This document shows, piece by piece, positions 1 to 6,902 of a DNA stretch of 20,965 bases (within the stretch, counting starts at the first letter, position 1; every line of letters begins with the position of its first letter). Source of the stretch: JBGTBQ01 sp041749275 (GTDB lineage Bacteria > Acidobacteriota > Blastocatellia > Pyrinomonadales > Pyrinomonadaceae); assembly GCA_041749275.1 (NCBI GenBank), contig JBGTBQ010000375.1:1-20965 (forward strand). Direction: 5' to 3'. The position numbers were made by a program, and so were the translations under genes. Under the pieces are notes generated by a model. The model did no database searches and had not been told where the DNA came from. It saw only the letters and a list, made by a program, of their open reading frames with translations.

Positions 1-204
1 GTCGCGCAGCACCGGGCGCACGCGACGCAGTTCATCCGCGGCGATGAGGGGGTTTGGACGCATCGTGAGTACAACAGTCTCGACGAGGTGATGCGGCTTG
101 ACTCTTTGAGTTGCGAACTGAGCTTGCGCGAGGTGTATGAGAACGTGGAGTTCCCGCCGCCCGCGCCGCCGCCCTTCGCGCGACCCGACGACGCGGAGCG
201 TTGA
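1..204 (+). CDS. Uma2-family (DUF820) protein, C-terminal part
   Basis: This is an open frame from the left edge to the TGA at 202-204, giving the last 67 residues of a protein whose start lies outside the window. The segment QFIRGDEGVWTHREYNSL followed by SLSCELSLREVYENVEF matches the usual C-terminal end of Uma2 (DUF820) proteins, where a short beta strand is followed by 'L.SL...L.L.EIYE.V'. Uma2 proteins have a PD-(D/E)XK-like nuclease fold and occur in large paralogous sets in cyanobacteria, acidobacteria and similar genomes; their cellular role is not settled. The catalytic residues would lie upstream and cannot be checked. The tail ends in a proline-rich stretch. A TTG codon overlaps the stop (TTGA, 201-204) and could be an alternative start of the next gene, so the two genes may be co-transcribed. 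The family call rests on the C-terminus only. Confidence 0.75.
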   Translation, partial: VAQHRAHATQFIRGDEGVWTHREYNSLDEVMRLDSLSCELSLREVYENVEFPPPAPPPFARPDDAER

Positions 205-266
205 AACAGTCCGAGATTTCAAACTCTCAACCTCATAATGGAGCCAAAACGTCAACCCACACTTCG

Positions 267-3200
267 ATGAAGACAGACATGAACAGCGGCCTCGAACAAC
301 TCAAGTCAATCAAAAACTTTTCTTCGCTCGTCGAATACCTGCGCGACGAGATGGGCTGGGAATTCGAGTCGGAAGATGTGGGAGATTTGACGTTCGAGTA
401 TGAGTTGGAGGAACTCGGACTTGACGCGAGCAAAGCGCCGAGGATTCTTGAGATCAAACAACTGCGCCCGCTCGTCAGCGATCAACCTTGGGGAATCTTC
501 TATGTCAATTTCGATGCGAAGCACATACACATCGGCGCGCTGCGCGGAGTCTTGCGCGGACTCGTCAAGCGTAAGCGCGCATCGGCCAATCGCTCAGACC
601 TCGCGGCGTGGGAGCATGAAAATCTGCTCTTCATCTGCACGAGCGATGATTTCCGCAACTTCAATTTCGCATACTTTCGGGGCGCGCAGGCGAATCGCGC
701 GGCGCTCGCAAGTTTCGGCTGGCGGCAGGGCGATAGCCACGTCCGCACGCTACTCGAATACAACCTGCGGGCGCTCGCGTTTCCCGCTGACACGAGCGAC
801 GCCGCAGGCTGGTTGAAGAAGTGGCGCGCGGCGTTCGACGTTGAGGCCGTGACGGACAAGTTCTTCTCCGACTATCACGGCGTTTTCGAGTTGGTGGAGC
901 GTGAGGTCAAGCGGAGCATCAAGCGGGAGGAAGACGCGCGGCTCTACACGCAACGCCTGTTCAATCGTCTGATGTTTCTCTACTTCATTCAAAAGAAGGG
1001 CTGGCTTGAATACGAAGGCGACAGAAATTACCTGCGCGCGATGTTTAATGCGGCAGAGAGCGGGAAAGAGAACTTCCTGCGCGAGCGTCTGTACTACGCT
1101 TTCTTCTGGGGCATGAGCAACGTCGGCGAATCACGCGAGACGCACGCGCTCGAAGCATTGCGGCGAAAGCGGGGCGACGTGCCCTACTTGAACGGCGGGC
1201 TGTTCGACATTGAAGACGAATACGACAGCGACCGCGACCGTGTGAAAATCTCGAACGATGCTTTCCGCAATATTCTCGACCTCTTCGAGCGTTACAACTT
1301 TACGGTCGAAGAATCCACGCCGCTCAACGTGCAGGTAGCGGTTGACCCGGAGATGCTCGGCAAAGTTTTCGAGGAACTCGTCACGGGCCGGGAAGCTCGG
1401 CAAGAGGCGGGACGCTATTACACGCCGCGCAATATCGTTTCCTTCATGTGCCGCGAGTCGTTGAAGAAGCACCTCGGCGGTTATGAGGCTTTGATTGACG
1501 AGCATAAAGCTGATGCTATCAATGTGCCGGAAGCTAATGAGTTGCTGGCGAGGCTCGATAAGTTAAAGGTGGTTGACCCGGCGTGCGGAAGCGGCGCGTA
1601 TCTTTTGGGCATGTTGCACGAACTTCACGCCCTGACCAAATTGCTACAAACGCGCGCCGATCAAGCAACTGCGCGCGATGATTACGAGCGCAAATTAAAC
1701 ATCATCGAAAGAAATCTGTACGGCGTGGATAAAGACAACTTTGCCGTGCAGATTGCGCGCTTCCGTTTGTGGCTCTCGCTGGTGATTAATTACGACGACC
1801 AATCCGGGATCAGCGATTTGCCGACGCTGCCTAATCTCGACTTCAAGATAGAGTGCGGCGACTCGTTGACCGCGCCGAATCCCGAAAAGGTGAAGGCTGG
1901 CGCTTTCCGCACTGATTTGATTAAACAATACCGTGAAGCGAAGGCGAGATTTTTGAGCGCGCACGGCAACGAGAAGGGCGAGCTGAAGGAGGAGATCAAG
2001 CAAATCGCCGAAAAGATTCGCCACGAGGCCGCCTTCTGGCTCTACGGCAATGTGACATTTGAGGGCTTCGATTGGGTGATTGAGTTCGCCGAAGTTTTCG
2101 ACAACGGGGGGTTCGATATAGTTCTGGCGAATCCGCCTTACGGAGCGACAGTCGCGGATAACGTGCGCGATCTATATTTTGATCGTCGCAGCGAAGGCGC
2201 ACAGTCGAAGGAGACTTACGGATTATTTATCGCGCGCGGCTTGCAGTTGCTCCGCGCAGGCGGGCAGTTGTGCTACATCGTTTCGGATACGTGGCGCACG
2301 ATCAAGACGCACAAGCCGTTACGCCGCCGCCTCGTTGAGAAAACGACGGTGTGGCATGTGCTTGATTTGCCAACGTGGATTTTCAACGCAACGGTCAATA
2401 CGGGAATTTTGACGCTGACGAAGCGCACGGCGGCAGACGGGCATCAACTCAACGCGGGCGACCTGCGCGGCATCGGCAGGGGCGATTGGGACACGCTCAT
2501 GAAAAATCTGCTGGCAGTTGCCGCGCACGGCGTTGACGTGCAGACGCTGACTTATGCCCGTTACACCTACCCGCAAAGTCTGATTCCGACTTTCGATAAT
2601 TGTCCCTTCTTCATCGCATCGCCGATGCTATACACACTAATGAGTGATTCGCGCTTCACTAAACTTGATGTTATTGCAGATGTCAGAGTTGGCTTACAAA
2701 CAGGCGACAATGGTTATTACCTGCGAAAGCGTAGCGGGGTACGGGGCAGTTATGAACTTTTAGACGAAAGCAAATTGTTGAGTGAGACGGAAATTGCGGC
2801 TTTGACCGACAACGAAAAACTTAACGGCATTGACCCGAAGAAGTATGGCGGCAAATATTTCGTTCCTTATGACAAAGGTGGCGAGAGTGAAGCAGGCGAA
2901 GGTTGGATGCCAAACTATTACGTTCCTACTGGTTATTTCATAGATTGGTCGAAAGCAGCAGTCAAACGATTAAAGACAGCGACAACTGCTGACGTTAAAA
3001 GACGCAAAGGTGAAGCTCGCAAGATTAAACCAAGTGATGAAAACGCAATTGCCTCGCGCTTTCAAAACAGAGGATATTACTTTCGTGAAGGCGTTACCTT
3101 TTCACGAACAGGTATCTATGCACCCACATACCGTCTAAACAGCGCAAGCGTGTTCGATACCGAAGGCTCGGCAATTTTTACGCACCGCCTCTCACCGCGC

Positions 3201-4082
3201 GCTTTGCTTGGCCTGCTTTGCTCGACACTATCTCGATATATCATCAAAGGTTTCGTTGACCACACCGTTCATGCCCAAATCGAAGACATAAAAGAGTTCA
3301 TTGCCGTTAAATTGTCAGAAGAGCAAGAGAAGCAACTGACTTCACTTATCTCTTCAATAATCGAAAAGCAGAAAACCGATCCGCGCTATCCATATCACCT
3401 ACACGAGCAGCGCGAGATTGACGTGCTCGTCTATCAGCTTTACGGGTTAACCGAGAGCGACATACGCGAAATCGAACTCTGGTACTGCCGCCGCTACCCG
3501 CGTCTCGCCGAAGCGCAAGGTGTCATGCGTAAAGTTCAAGAGAAATATGCCGACCACCTCGCGCGATGCGACCGCATCCTTGCAAAGCCGCCCGCCTATT
3601 GGCAATCGAACCCGATTCTAACCCTCATCGCAAAAGGCGAGAGTTCAAAATTAGAGTTCAAAGAAACTTTAGAGGCGAACAACAAAAGCGGCGAAAGTCT
3701 GCCGGGTCTAGTGCTGTCCGTGCTTAAGACTATCGCTGCCTTCCTCAACACGGACGGCGGCACACTGCTCATCGGCGTTTCGGATTCCGGCGACATTAAA
3801 GGCTTAGAGCTTGACTTCAAGCTTTGCAAGAAACCGAATGTTGACAGTTTCGAGCTGAAACTTCACGACCTAATCAAATCCCGCCTTCAAGCTTCACCCG
3901 GAAAAATCAAAATCAGTTTCGAGCCTCTTCCCGAAGGCGATGTTTGCCGGATAGATGTCGAGCCAAATTCAGGTGTCATATTCGTTGACGGCAAAGAGGT
4001 CTACATCCGTGTCGGCAATAGAACAGAAAAGCTCGAAGGCGCAGCTTTAATTGAATGGAGTCAGGGAAGGAATCTGCATTGA
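267..4082 (+). CDS. Eco57I-type (type IIG-like) DNA adenine methyltransferase fused to a C-terminal Schlafen AlbA_2 domain
   Basis: Numbering is from the ATG at 267 (1271 residues). The frame is open up to a TTG at 201, and an ATG at 279 is another option; none has a good ribosome binding site. The order is: an N-terminal region (about 1-330) containing RLFNRLMFLYFIQKKGWL, typical of Eco57I-family enzymes; GRYYTPRNIV at about 382; SAM-binding motif I DPACGSGAY at 437-445; catalytic motif IV NPPY at 622-625, expected for N6-adenine methylation; a probable target-recognition region about 770-1030; a helical part; and an AlbA_2 domain about 1118-1235. That last domain shows ESSKLEFK (Glu1125, Glu1130, Lys1132) and NTDGGTLLIGVSD (Asp1173). 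I see no clear PD-(D/E)XK motif at the N-terminus, so whether it cuts DNA, and with which domain, is open. The likely role is restriction-modification or a related phage defence. It could also be an orphan methyltransferase. No pgl/brx genes are adjacent, so it is not a BREX PglX by context. The stretch 2590-3360 is poorer in GC than the flanks. Confidence 0.85.
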   Translation: MKTDMNSGLEQLKSIKNFSSLVEYLRDEMGWEFESEDVGDLTFEYELEELGLDASKAPRILEIKQLRPLVSDQPWGIFYVNFDAKHIHIGALRGVLRGLVKRKRASANRSDLAAWEHENLLFICTSDDFRNFNFAYFRGAQANRAALASFGWRQGDSHVRTLLEYNLRALAFPADTSDAAGWLKKWRAAFDVEAVTDKFFSDYHGVFELVEREVKRSIKREEDARLYTQRLFNRLMFLYFIQKKGWLEYEGDRNYLRAMFNAAESGKENFLRERLYYAFFWGMSNVGESRETHALEALRRKRGDVPYLNGGLFDIEDEYDSDRDRVKISNDAFRNILDLFERYNFTVEESTPLNVQVAVDPEMLGKVFEELVTGREARQEAGRYYTPRNIVSFMCRESLKKHLGGYEALIDEHKADAINVPEANELLARLDKLKVVDPACGSGAYLLGMLHELHALTKLLQTRADQATARDDYERKLNIIERNLYGVDKDNFAVQIARFRLWLSLVINYDDQSGISDLPTLPNLDFKIECGDSLTAPNPEKVKAGAFRTDLIKQYREAKARFLSAHGNEKGELKEEIKQIAEKIRHEAAFWLYGNVTFEGFDWVIEFAEVFDNGGFDIVLANPPYGATVADNVRDLYFDRRSEGAQSKETYGLFIARGLQLLRAGGQLCYIVSDTWRTIKTHKPLRRRLVEKTTVWHVLDLPTWIFNATVNTGILTLTKRTAADGHQLNAGDLRGIGRGDWDTLMKNLLAVAAHGVDVQTLTYARYTYPQSLIPTFDNCPFFIASPMLYTLMSDSRFTKLDVIADVRVGLQTGDNGYYLRKRSGVRGSYELLDESKLLSETEIAALTDNEKLNGIDPKKYGGKYFVPYDKGGESEAGEGWMPNYYVPTGYFIDWSKAAVKRLKTATTADVKRRKGEARKIKPSDENAIASRFQNRGYYFREGVTFSRTGIYAPTYRLNSASVFDTEGSAIFTHRLSPRALLGLLCSTLSRYIIKGFVDHTVHAQIEDIKEFIAVKLSEEQEKQLTSLISSIIEKQKTDPRYPYHLHEQREIDVLVYQLYGLTESDIREIELWYCRRYPRLAEAQGVMRKVQEKYADHLARCDRILAKPPAYWQSNPILTLIAKGESSKLEFKETLEANNKSGESLPGLVLSVLKTIAAFLNTDGGTLLIGVSDSGDIKGLELDFKLCKKPNVDSFELKLHDLIKSRLQASPGKIKISFEPLPEGDVCRIDVEPNSGVIFVDGKEVYIRVGNRTEKLEGAALIEWSQGRNLH

Positions 4083-4237
4083 ATGTCACGTTTTCCGTCG
4101 CCGCGCTCTATGGCCTCGACAGCAAGGACGCGGGCGGCAAGAATAGTTCCTGAATCAGAGCCGATAGCCCGAACAGCAAAACAGCGAAATAAATGCACAA
4201 AAGGCTCAAGCGCCGTGTACGGAGTCGGTTTACCTTG

Positions 4238-4270
4238 AGTTGGCTCATAGTTGGCTCATAGTTGGCTCAT
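4238..4270 (+). repeat. Three perfect tandem copies of AGTTGGCTCAT
   Basis: The 11-base unit AGTTGGCTCAT occurs at 4238-4248, 4249-4259 and 4260-4270 without mismatch. The unit length is not a multiple of three, so changes in copy number would shift a reading frame, but no intact gene crosses it now. It sits inside decayed sequence between the fused methyltransferase gene and hicB. Confidence 0.9.
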
Positions 4271-4351
4271 TTCAAATTAGCCGACAACGGCGCCATCCGT
4301 CGCGGGCTGCTGGAATATGACGGGCAGTTGATCCGCCGGATAAAGAAATAA

Positions 4352-4462
4352 CCCGGTCTCGGCAGGGCGCAAGACGAAATCGGCTTTGACATTCAACAGG
4401 GAATTGCGGTTTGCTTGACGGTGAAGAATCCGGGCAGCAACCGTAAAGAAGCAGCCGCTTGA
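4352..4462 (+). pseudogene. Remnant of a second DNA methyltransferase/restriction enzyme (type ISP-like fragment)
   Basis: The frame 4352-4462 reads about 36 codons ending in TGA and contains FDIQQGIAVCLTVKNPG. This resembles the conserved 'N.FDIQQGVAI....K' segment found downstream of the catalytic motif in type ISP and related single-chain N6-adenine methyltransferases. There is no start codon with a ribosome binding site, a TAA precedes it at 4349-4351, and neither motif I nor NPPY is present nearby. I read it as a leftover of a larger gene lost by deletion. The assignment rests on one short motif, so the exact family is uncertain. Confidence 0.5.
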
Positions 4463-4492
4463 CAAGGCGTTCAAGCATTGAGGAGAGAGCTT

Positions 4493-4720
4493 ATGCAACG
4501 CAGACATCAGTTGACCGCGGTGATTCAAAAAGAAGAGGACGCCTACGTGGCGCTCTGCCCGGAACTTGACATCGCCAGTCAGGGCGACACGGTCGAAGAG
4601 GCGCGCGCGAACTTAGCCGAGGCGGTCGAGTTGTTTTTGGAAGAGGCCGACCCTTCAGAGATCGAGCGGAGGCTGCACACGGAGGTTTACGTCACGCAGT
4701 TGGAGGTGGCTGTTGGGTAA
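4493..4720 (+). CDS. hicB: HicB-family antitoxin (short form)
   Basis: This 75-residue protein begins MQRRHQLTAVIQKEEDAYVA and continues with LCPELDIASQGDTVEEA and NLAEAVELFLEEA. These are hallmarks of the HicB partial RNase-H-like fold, which in known systems binds and inhibits the HicA mRNA interferase. The ATG at 4493 is preceded by GGAG at 4482-4485; an upstream in-frame TTG (4478) overlaps that site and is not likely to be used. Unlike classical HicB there is no C-terminal helix-turn-helix or ribbon-helix-helix domain, so self-repression of the operon must work differently or be absent. The gene precedes hicA and overlaps it by 8 bases, so the two are translationally coupled. Confidence 0.85.
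   Translation: MQRRHQLTAVIQKEEDAYVALCPELDIASQGDTVEEARANLAEAVELFLEEADPSEIERRLHTEVYVTQLEVAVG
4702..4706 (+). promoter_or_regulatory. Ribosome binding site of hicA inside hicB
   Basis: GGAGG lies at 4702-4706 within the end of hicB, six bases before a TTG at 4713. No ATG or GTG in the hicA frame fits as well, so this site supports the TTG start and the 8-base overlap of the two genes. Confidence 0.6.
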
Positions 4721-4940
4721 GCTGCGCGTGCTTTCCGGTCAGGAAGTCTGCGCCATTCTCCGCGGGGAGGGCTTTGAGGCCGTGCGGCAACGCGGCAGCC
4801 ATATCGTGATGCAGAAGCGCGCGGAAGGAACGACCATCACCGTCCCCGTTCCGAATCACCCGACGCTTCGCCCCGGCACGCTACGCTCCATCATCCGGCA
4901 GTCAGAGCTGCCCCGCAAACTTTTCGAGGTGAGCGAATGA
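4713..4940 (+). CDS. hicA: HicA-family toxin (mRNA interferase)
   Basis: This 75-residue basic protein has the double-stranded-RNA-binding-like HicA fold: LSGQEVCAILRGEGFEAVRQ is helix 1 and the following strand, and RGSHIVMQK carries the conserved G-S-H with the catalytic His30. TITVPVPNH and LRPGTLRSIIRQSEL complete the family pattern. HicA toxins cleave mRNA independently of the ribosome until bound by HicB. The start is taken as TTG at 4713, supported by GGAGG at 4702-4706, overlapping the end of hicB. The catalytic histidine is present and the length is normal, so the toxin looks intact. Its position next to a restriction-like gene and decayed sequence fits an accessory defence or stabilisation patch. 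Confidence 0.88.
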   Translation: MGKLRVLSGQEVCAILRGEGFEAVRQRGSHIVMQKRAEGTTITVPVPNHPTLRPGTLRSIIRQSELPRKLFEVSE

Positions 4941-5071
4941 CGCGCATCAGAGCATCTGAGCTGCGTGCCCGACGCTGAACCTGACGTGCAAGACCCGCTT
5001 GATTGAGCGATTGACACTACTCTGAAGGCGCTTTCAGGCAACGCAGAGCAGGCCACTAGAGGAGGAATGAA

Positions 5072-5530
5072 ATGTCCGAAGAGAATAAGGCGCTCATCCG
5101 CCGCTGGTTCGAGGAGGTTTGGAACAAGGGACGCTCGGAGGCGATTGACGAGATGTTCGCTGAAGAGGCCGTCGCGCATGGACTCGCGGACGCGGGCGGC
5201 GCGGAGTTGCGCGGCCCGACGGGCTTCAAGCCTTTCTTCGAGCGGTTCCGTGCGGCCTTTCCGGACATCTCGGTCGTGGTCGAAGAGACCATCGCCGAGG
5301 GCGATTTGGTCGCGGCGCGCTGCACGGTGCGCGGTAAACATCAGTCGGATAGCCTCGGCTTCGCGGCGACACAGCAGCCGGTCGAGTTCTCAGGCATGGC
5401 TTTCGTCCGCGTCAGCGACGGAAAGATCGTCGAGGCGTGGAACAACTTCGACTTCATGGCGATGTTCCAGCAACTCGGCGCGCTCCGCCTTCAGCCACCC
5501 GAACGCGAAGGCTTCATCGGAGATATATGA
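5072..5530 (+). CDS. SnoaL-like / ester cyclase family protein (NTF2-like fold)
   Basis: The 152-residue protein opens with MSEENKALIRRWFEEVWNKG, the typical first helix of SnoaL-like polyketide/ester cyclase relatives, and continues with FFERFRAAFPDISVVVEE, GDLVAARCTVRGKH and FVRVSDGKIVEAWNNFD, the usual strands of this cone-shaped fold. Family members are small cytosolic proteins that bind or cyclise hydrophobic compounds; most in environmental bacteria have no known substrate. No signal peptide is visible. GGAGG at 5060-5064 precedes the ATG. The stop overlaps the start of the sulfatase gene (ATGA at 5527-5530), so the two are translated in a coupled way and probably belong to one operon with the RDD protein after them. 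Confidence 0.82.
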   Translation: MSEENKALIRRWFEEVWNKGRSEAIDEMFAEEAVAHGLADAGGAELRGPTGFKPFFERFRAAFPDISVVVEETIAEGDLVAARCTVRGKHQSDSLGFAATQQPVEFSGMAFVRVSDGKIVEAWNNFDFMAMFQQLGALRLQPPEREGFIGDI

Positions 5531-6888
5531 GCGAAAAGAAAATCGGGCGGCGTGAGTTCGTCAACGCGGCGGTCGGGGCGTCGGCGCTCGCGGGCGCGGC
5601 GGCGGGGCGGGCTTCGCTGTCAAATTCTCAACGGCGACCCAACGTCCTCTTCATCCTCGCCGACGACCTCGGCTGGGGCGACCTCAGTTGCTACGGGAGG
5701 CCCGACTATCGCACGCCCAATCTCGACCGGCTGGCGCGCGAGGGCACGCGCTTCACGCAAGCCTATTCGGCCTCACCCGTCTGCACGCCGACGCGCTGCG
5801 CCTTCGTCACTGGTCGCTACCCGGCGCGCACGCCGGTCGGCCTTGAAGAGCCTCTGACGTGGCGCAAACAGCTTGAGCAGCAGAAGCGTGATGTCGGACT
5901 CTCACCCGATTACCCCACCGTGGCCTCGCTGCTGAAGGCCGCGGGCTACCGGACGGCGCTCGTCGGCAAGTGGCATCTCGGATACCTGCCAAAGTACAGC
6001 CCCTTGAAGAGCGGCTTCGACGAGTTCTTCGGCATCATGAGCGGCGGCACGACCTACTTCACGCACAAGGACGCGAACGACGAGCTTGATTTCTTCGAGG
6101 GCGAAGTGCCGCTCGAACGCGCCGGCTACATGACCGACTTGCTGACGGAGCGCGCCGTTAAATTTCTCTCTGGCCGCCACGAGCGCCCTTTCTACCTGAG
6201 CTTGCACTACACCGCGCCGCACTGGCCGTGGGAGGGGCCGGGCGACGCCTCAAGCAGCACGGCGCCCATGCTCGGCTACGCGGCGATGGTCGCGGGCGGC
6301 TCTTTGAAAGCCTACGCCGCGATGATGAAGAGTCTGGACGACGGCGTCGGCCAAGTCATCAAGGCGCTCGAACGCGCCGGTCATGCACGCGACACGCTCG
6401 TCATCTTCACGAGCGACAACGGCGGCGAGCGCTTCTCCTACAACTGGCCTTTCTCCGGGAAAAAATTCGAGCTGCTCGAAGGCGGGCTTCGCGTCCCCGC
6501 CATGCTGCGTTGGCCGGGCGTCGTGCCCGCGAACAGGGTGAGCAATCAGGTCGCCATCACGATGGACTGGACGGCGACCATCCTCGCCGCCGCCGGCGCA
6601 TCGTCCGCTCCCACGCACCCGCTCGACGGCGAGGATTTACTCCCCGTTGTCAGAGGCACGCGCCCCACGTTCGAGCGCACGCTCTTCTGGCGTCACTCGA
6701 CACAGGCCGCCGCGCGCAAAGGGCGCTGGAAGTATTACCGCCCCGACGAGAAGAACGAATTTCTCTTCGACCTCTCGGTTGACGAGCGGGAACAGTCCGA
6801 CTTCAAGGCGTCGCACAAAGCGGAGTTTGAAAGCTTGCGCGCCGAGTACGCGAAGTGGGAATCGCAGGTGCTTCCGCGCAAGAGTTAA
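5527..6888 (+). CDS. Tat-exported type I sulfatase (arylsulfatase A-like)
   Basis: This 453-residue protein starts at the ATG overlapping the previous stop. A twin-arginine signal is visible: GRREFVNAAVGASALAGAAAG, Arg8-Arg9. The mature part begins with PNVLFILADDLGWGDLSCYG, whose Asp46-Asp47 bind calcium in the family. The formylglycine signature is CTPTR at 86-90, with Cys86 as the residue to be oxidised. VGKWHLG and SDNGGE (Asp297-Asn298) supply further active-site residues. Such enzymes hydrolyse sulfate esters of carbohydrates or aryl compounds; the substrate cannot be told from the sequence. Length is normal and the motif set looks complete. Being a Cys-type sulfatase it needs a formylglycine-generating enzyme, which is not in this window. 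Codon use matches its neighbours. Confidence 0.92.
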   Translation: MSEKKIGRREFVNAAVGASALAGAAAGRASLSNSQRRPNVLFILADDLGWGDLSCYGRPDYRTPNLDRLAREGTRFTQAYSASPVCTPTRCAFVTGRYPARTPVGLEEPLTWRKQLEQQKRDVGLSPDYPTVASLLKAAGYRTALVGKWHLGYLPKYSPLKSGFDEFFGIMSGGTTYFTHKDANDELDFFEGEVPLERAGYMTDLLTERAVKFLSGRHERPFYLSLHYTAPHWPWEGPGDASSSTAPMLGYAAMVAGGSLKAYAAMMKSLDDGVGQVIKALERAGHARDTLVIFTSDNGGERFSYNWPFSGKKFELLEGGLRVPAMLRWPGVVPANRVSNQVAITMDWTATILAAAGASSAPTHPLDGEDLLPVVRGTRPTFERTLFWRHSTQAAARKGRWKYYRPDEKNEFLFDLSVDEREQSDFKASHKAEFESLRAEYAKWESQVLPRKS

Positions 6889-6902
6889 GAGCCGTCAATA
6901 GC

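Larger units (their letters stand above)
4083..4492 (+). other. Gap with decayed sequence between the methyltransferase and hicB
   Basis: This 410-base stretch contains no intact gene. Directly after the methyltransferase stop there are short open fragments in two frames that I do not recognise. It then carries three copies of an 11-base repeat (4238-4270), a short open piece of about 28 codons at 4262-4348 (LADNGAIRRGLLEYDGQL, unassigned), and a fragment that reads like part of another DNA methyltransferase (4352-4462). The hicB ribosome binding site (GGAG, 4482-4485) lies at the end. The whole looks like the debris of a former gene or gene set. Confidence 0.6.

Noticed and set aside
267..4082. 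Reading the methyltransferase as a BREX PglX
   Set aside because: General resemblance of the methyltransferase core exists, but no other brx/pgl genes are adjacent and the C-terminal AlbA_2 domain is not part of PglX as I know it.
4272..4528. Open frames of 68-83 codons on the - strand before hicB
   Set aside because: They overlap the methyltransferase remnant and hicB start, lack ribosome binding sites and show no family pattern.
5011..5016. TTGACA as the -35 element of the SnoaL-sulfatase operon
   Set aside because: No -10-like hexamer is found 16-18 bases downstream, so I do not call a promoter here.
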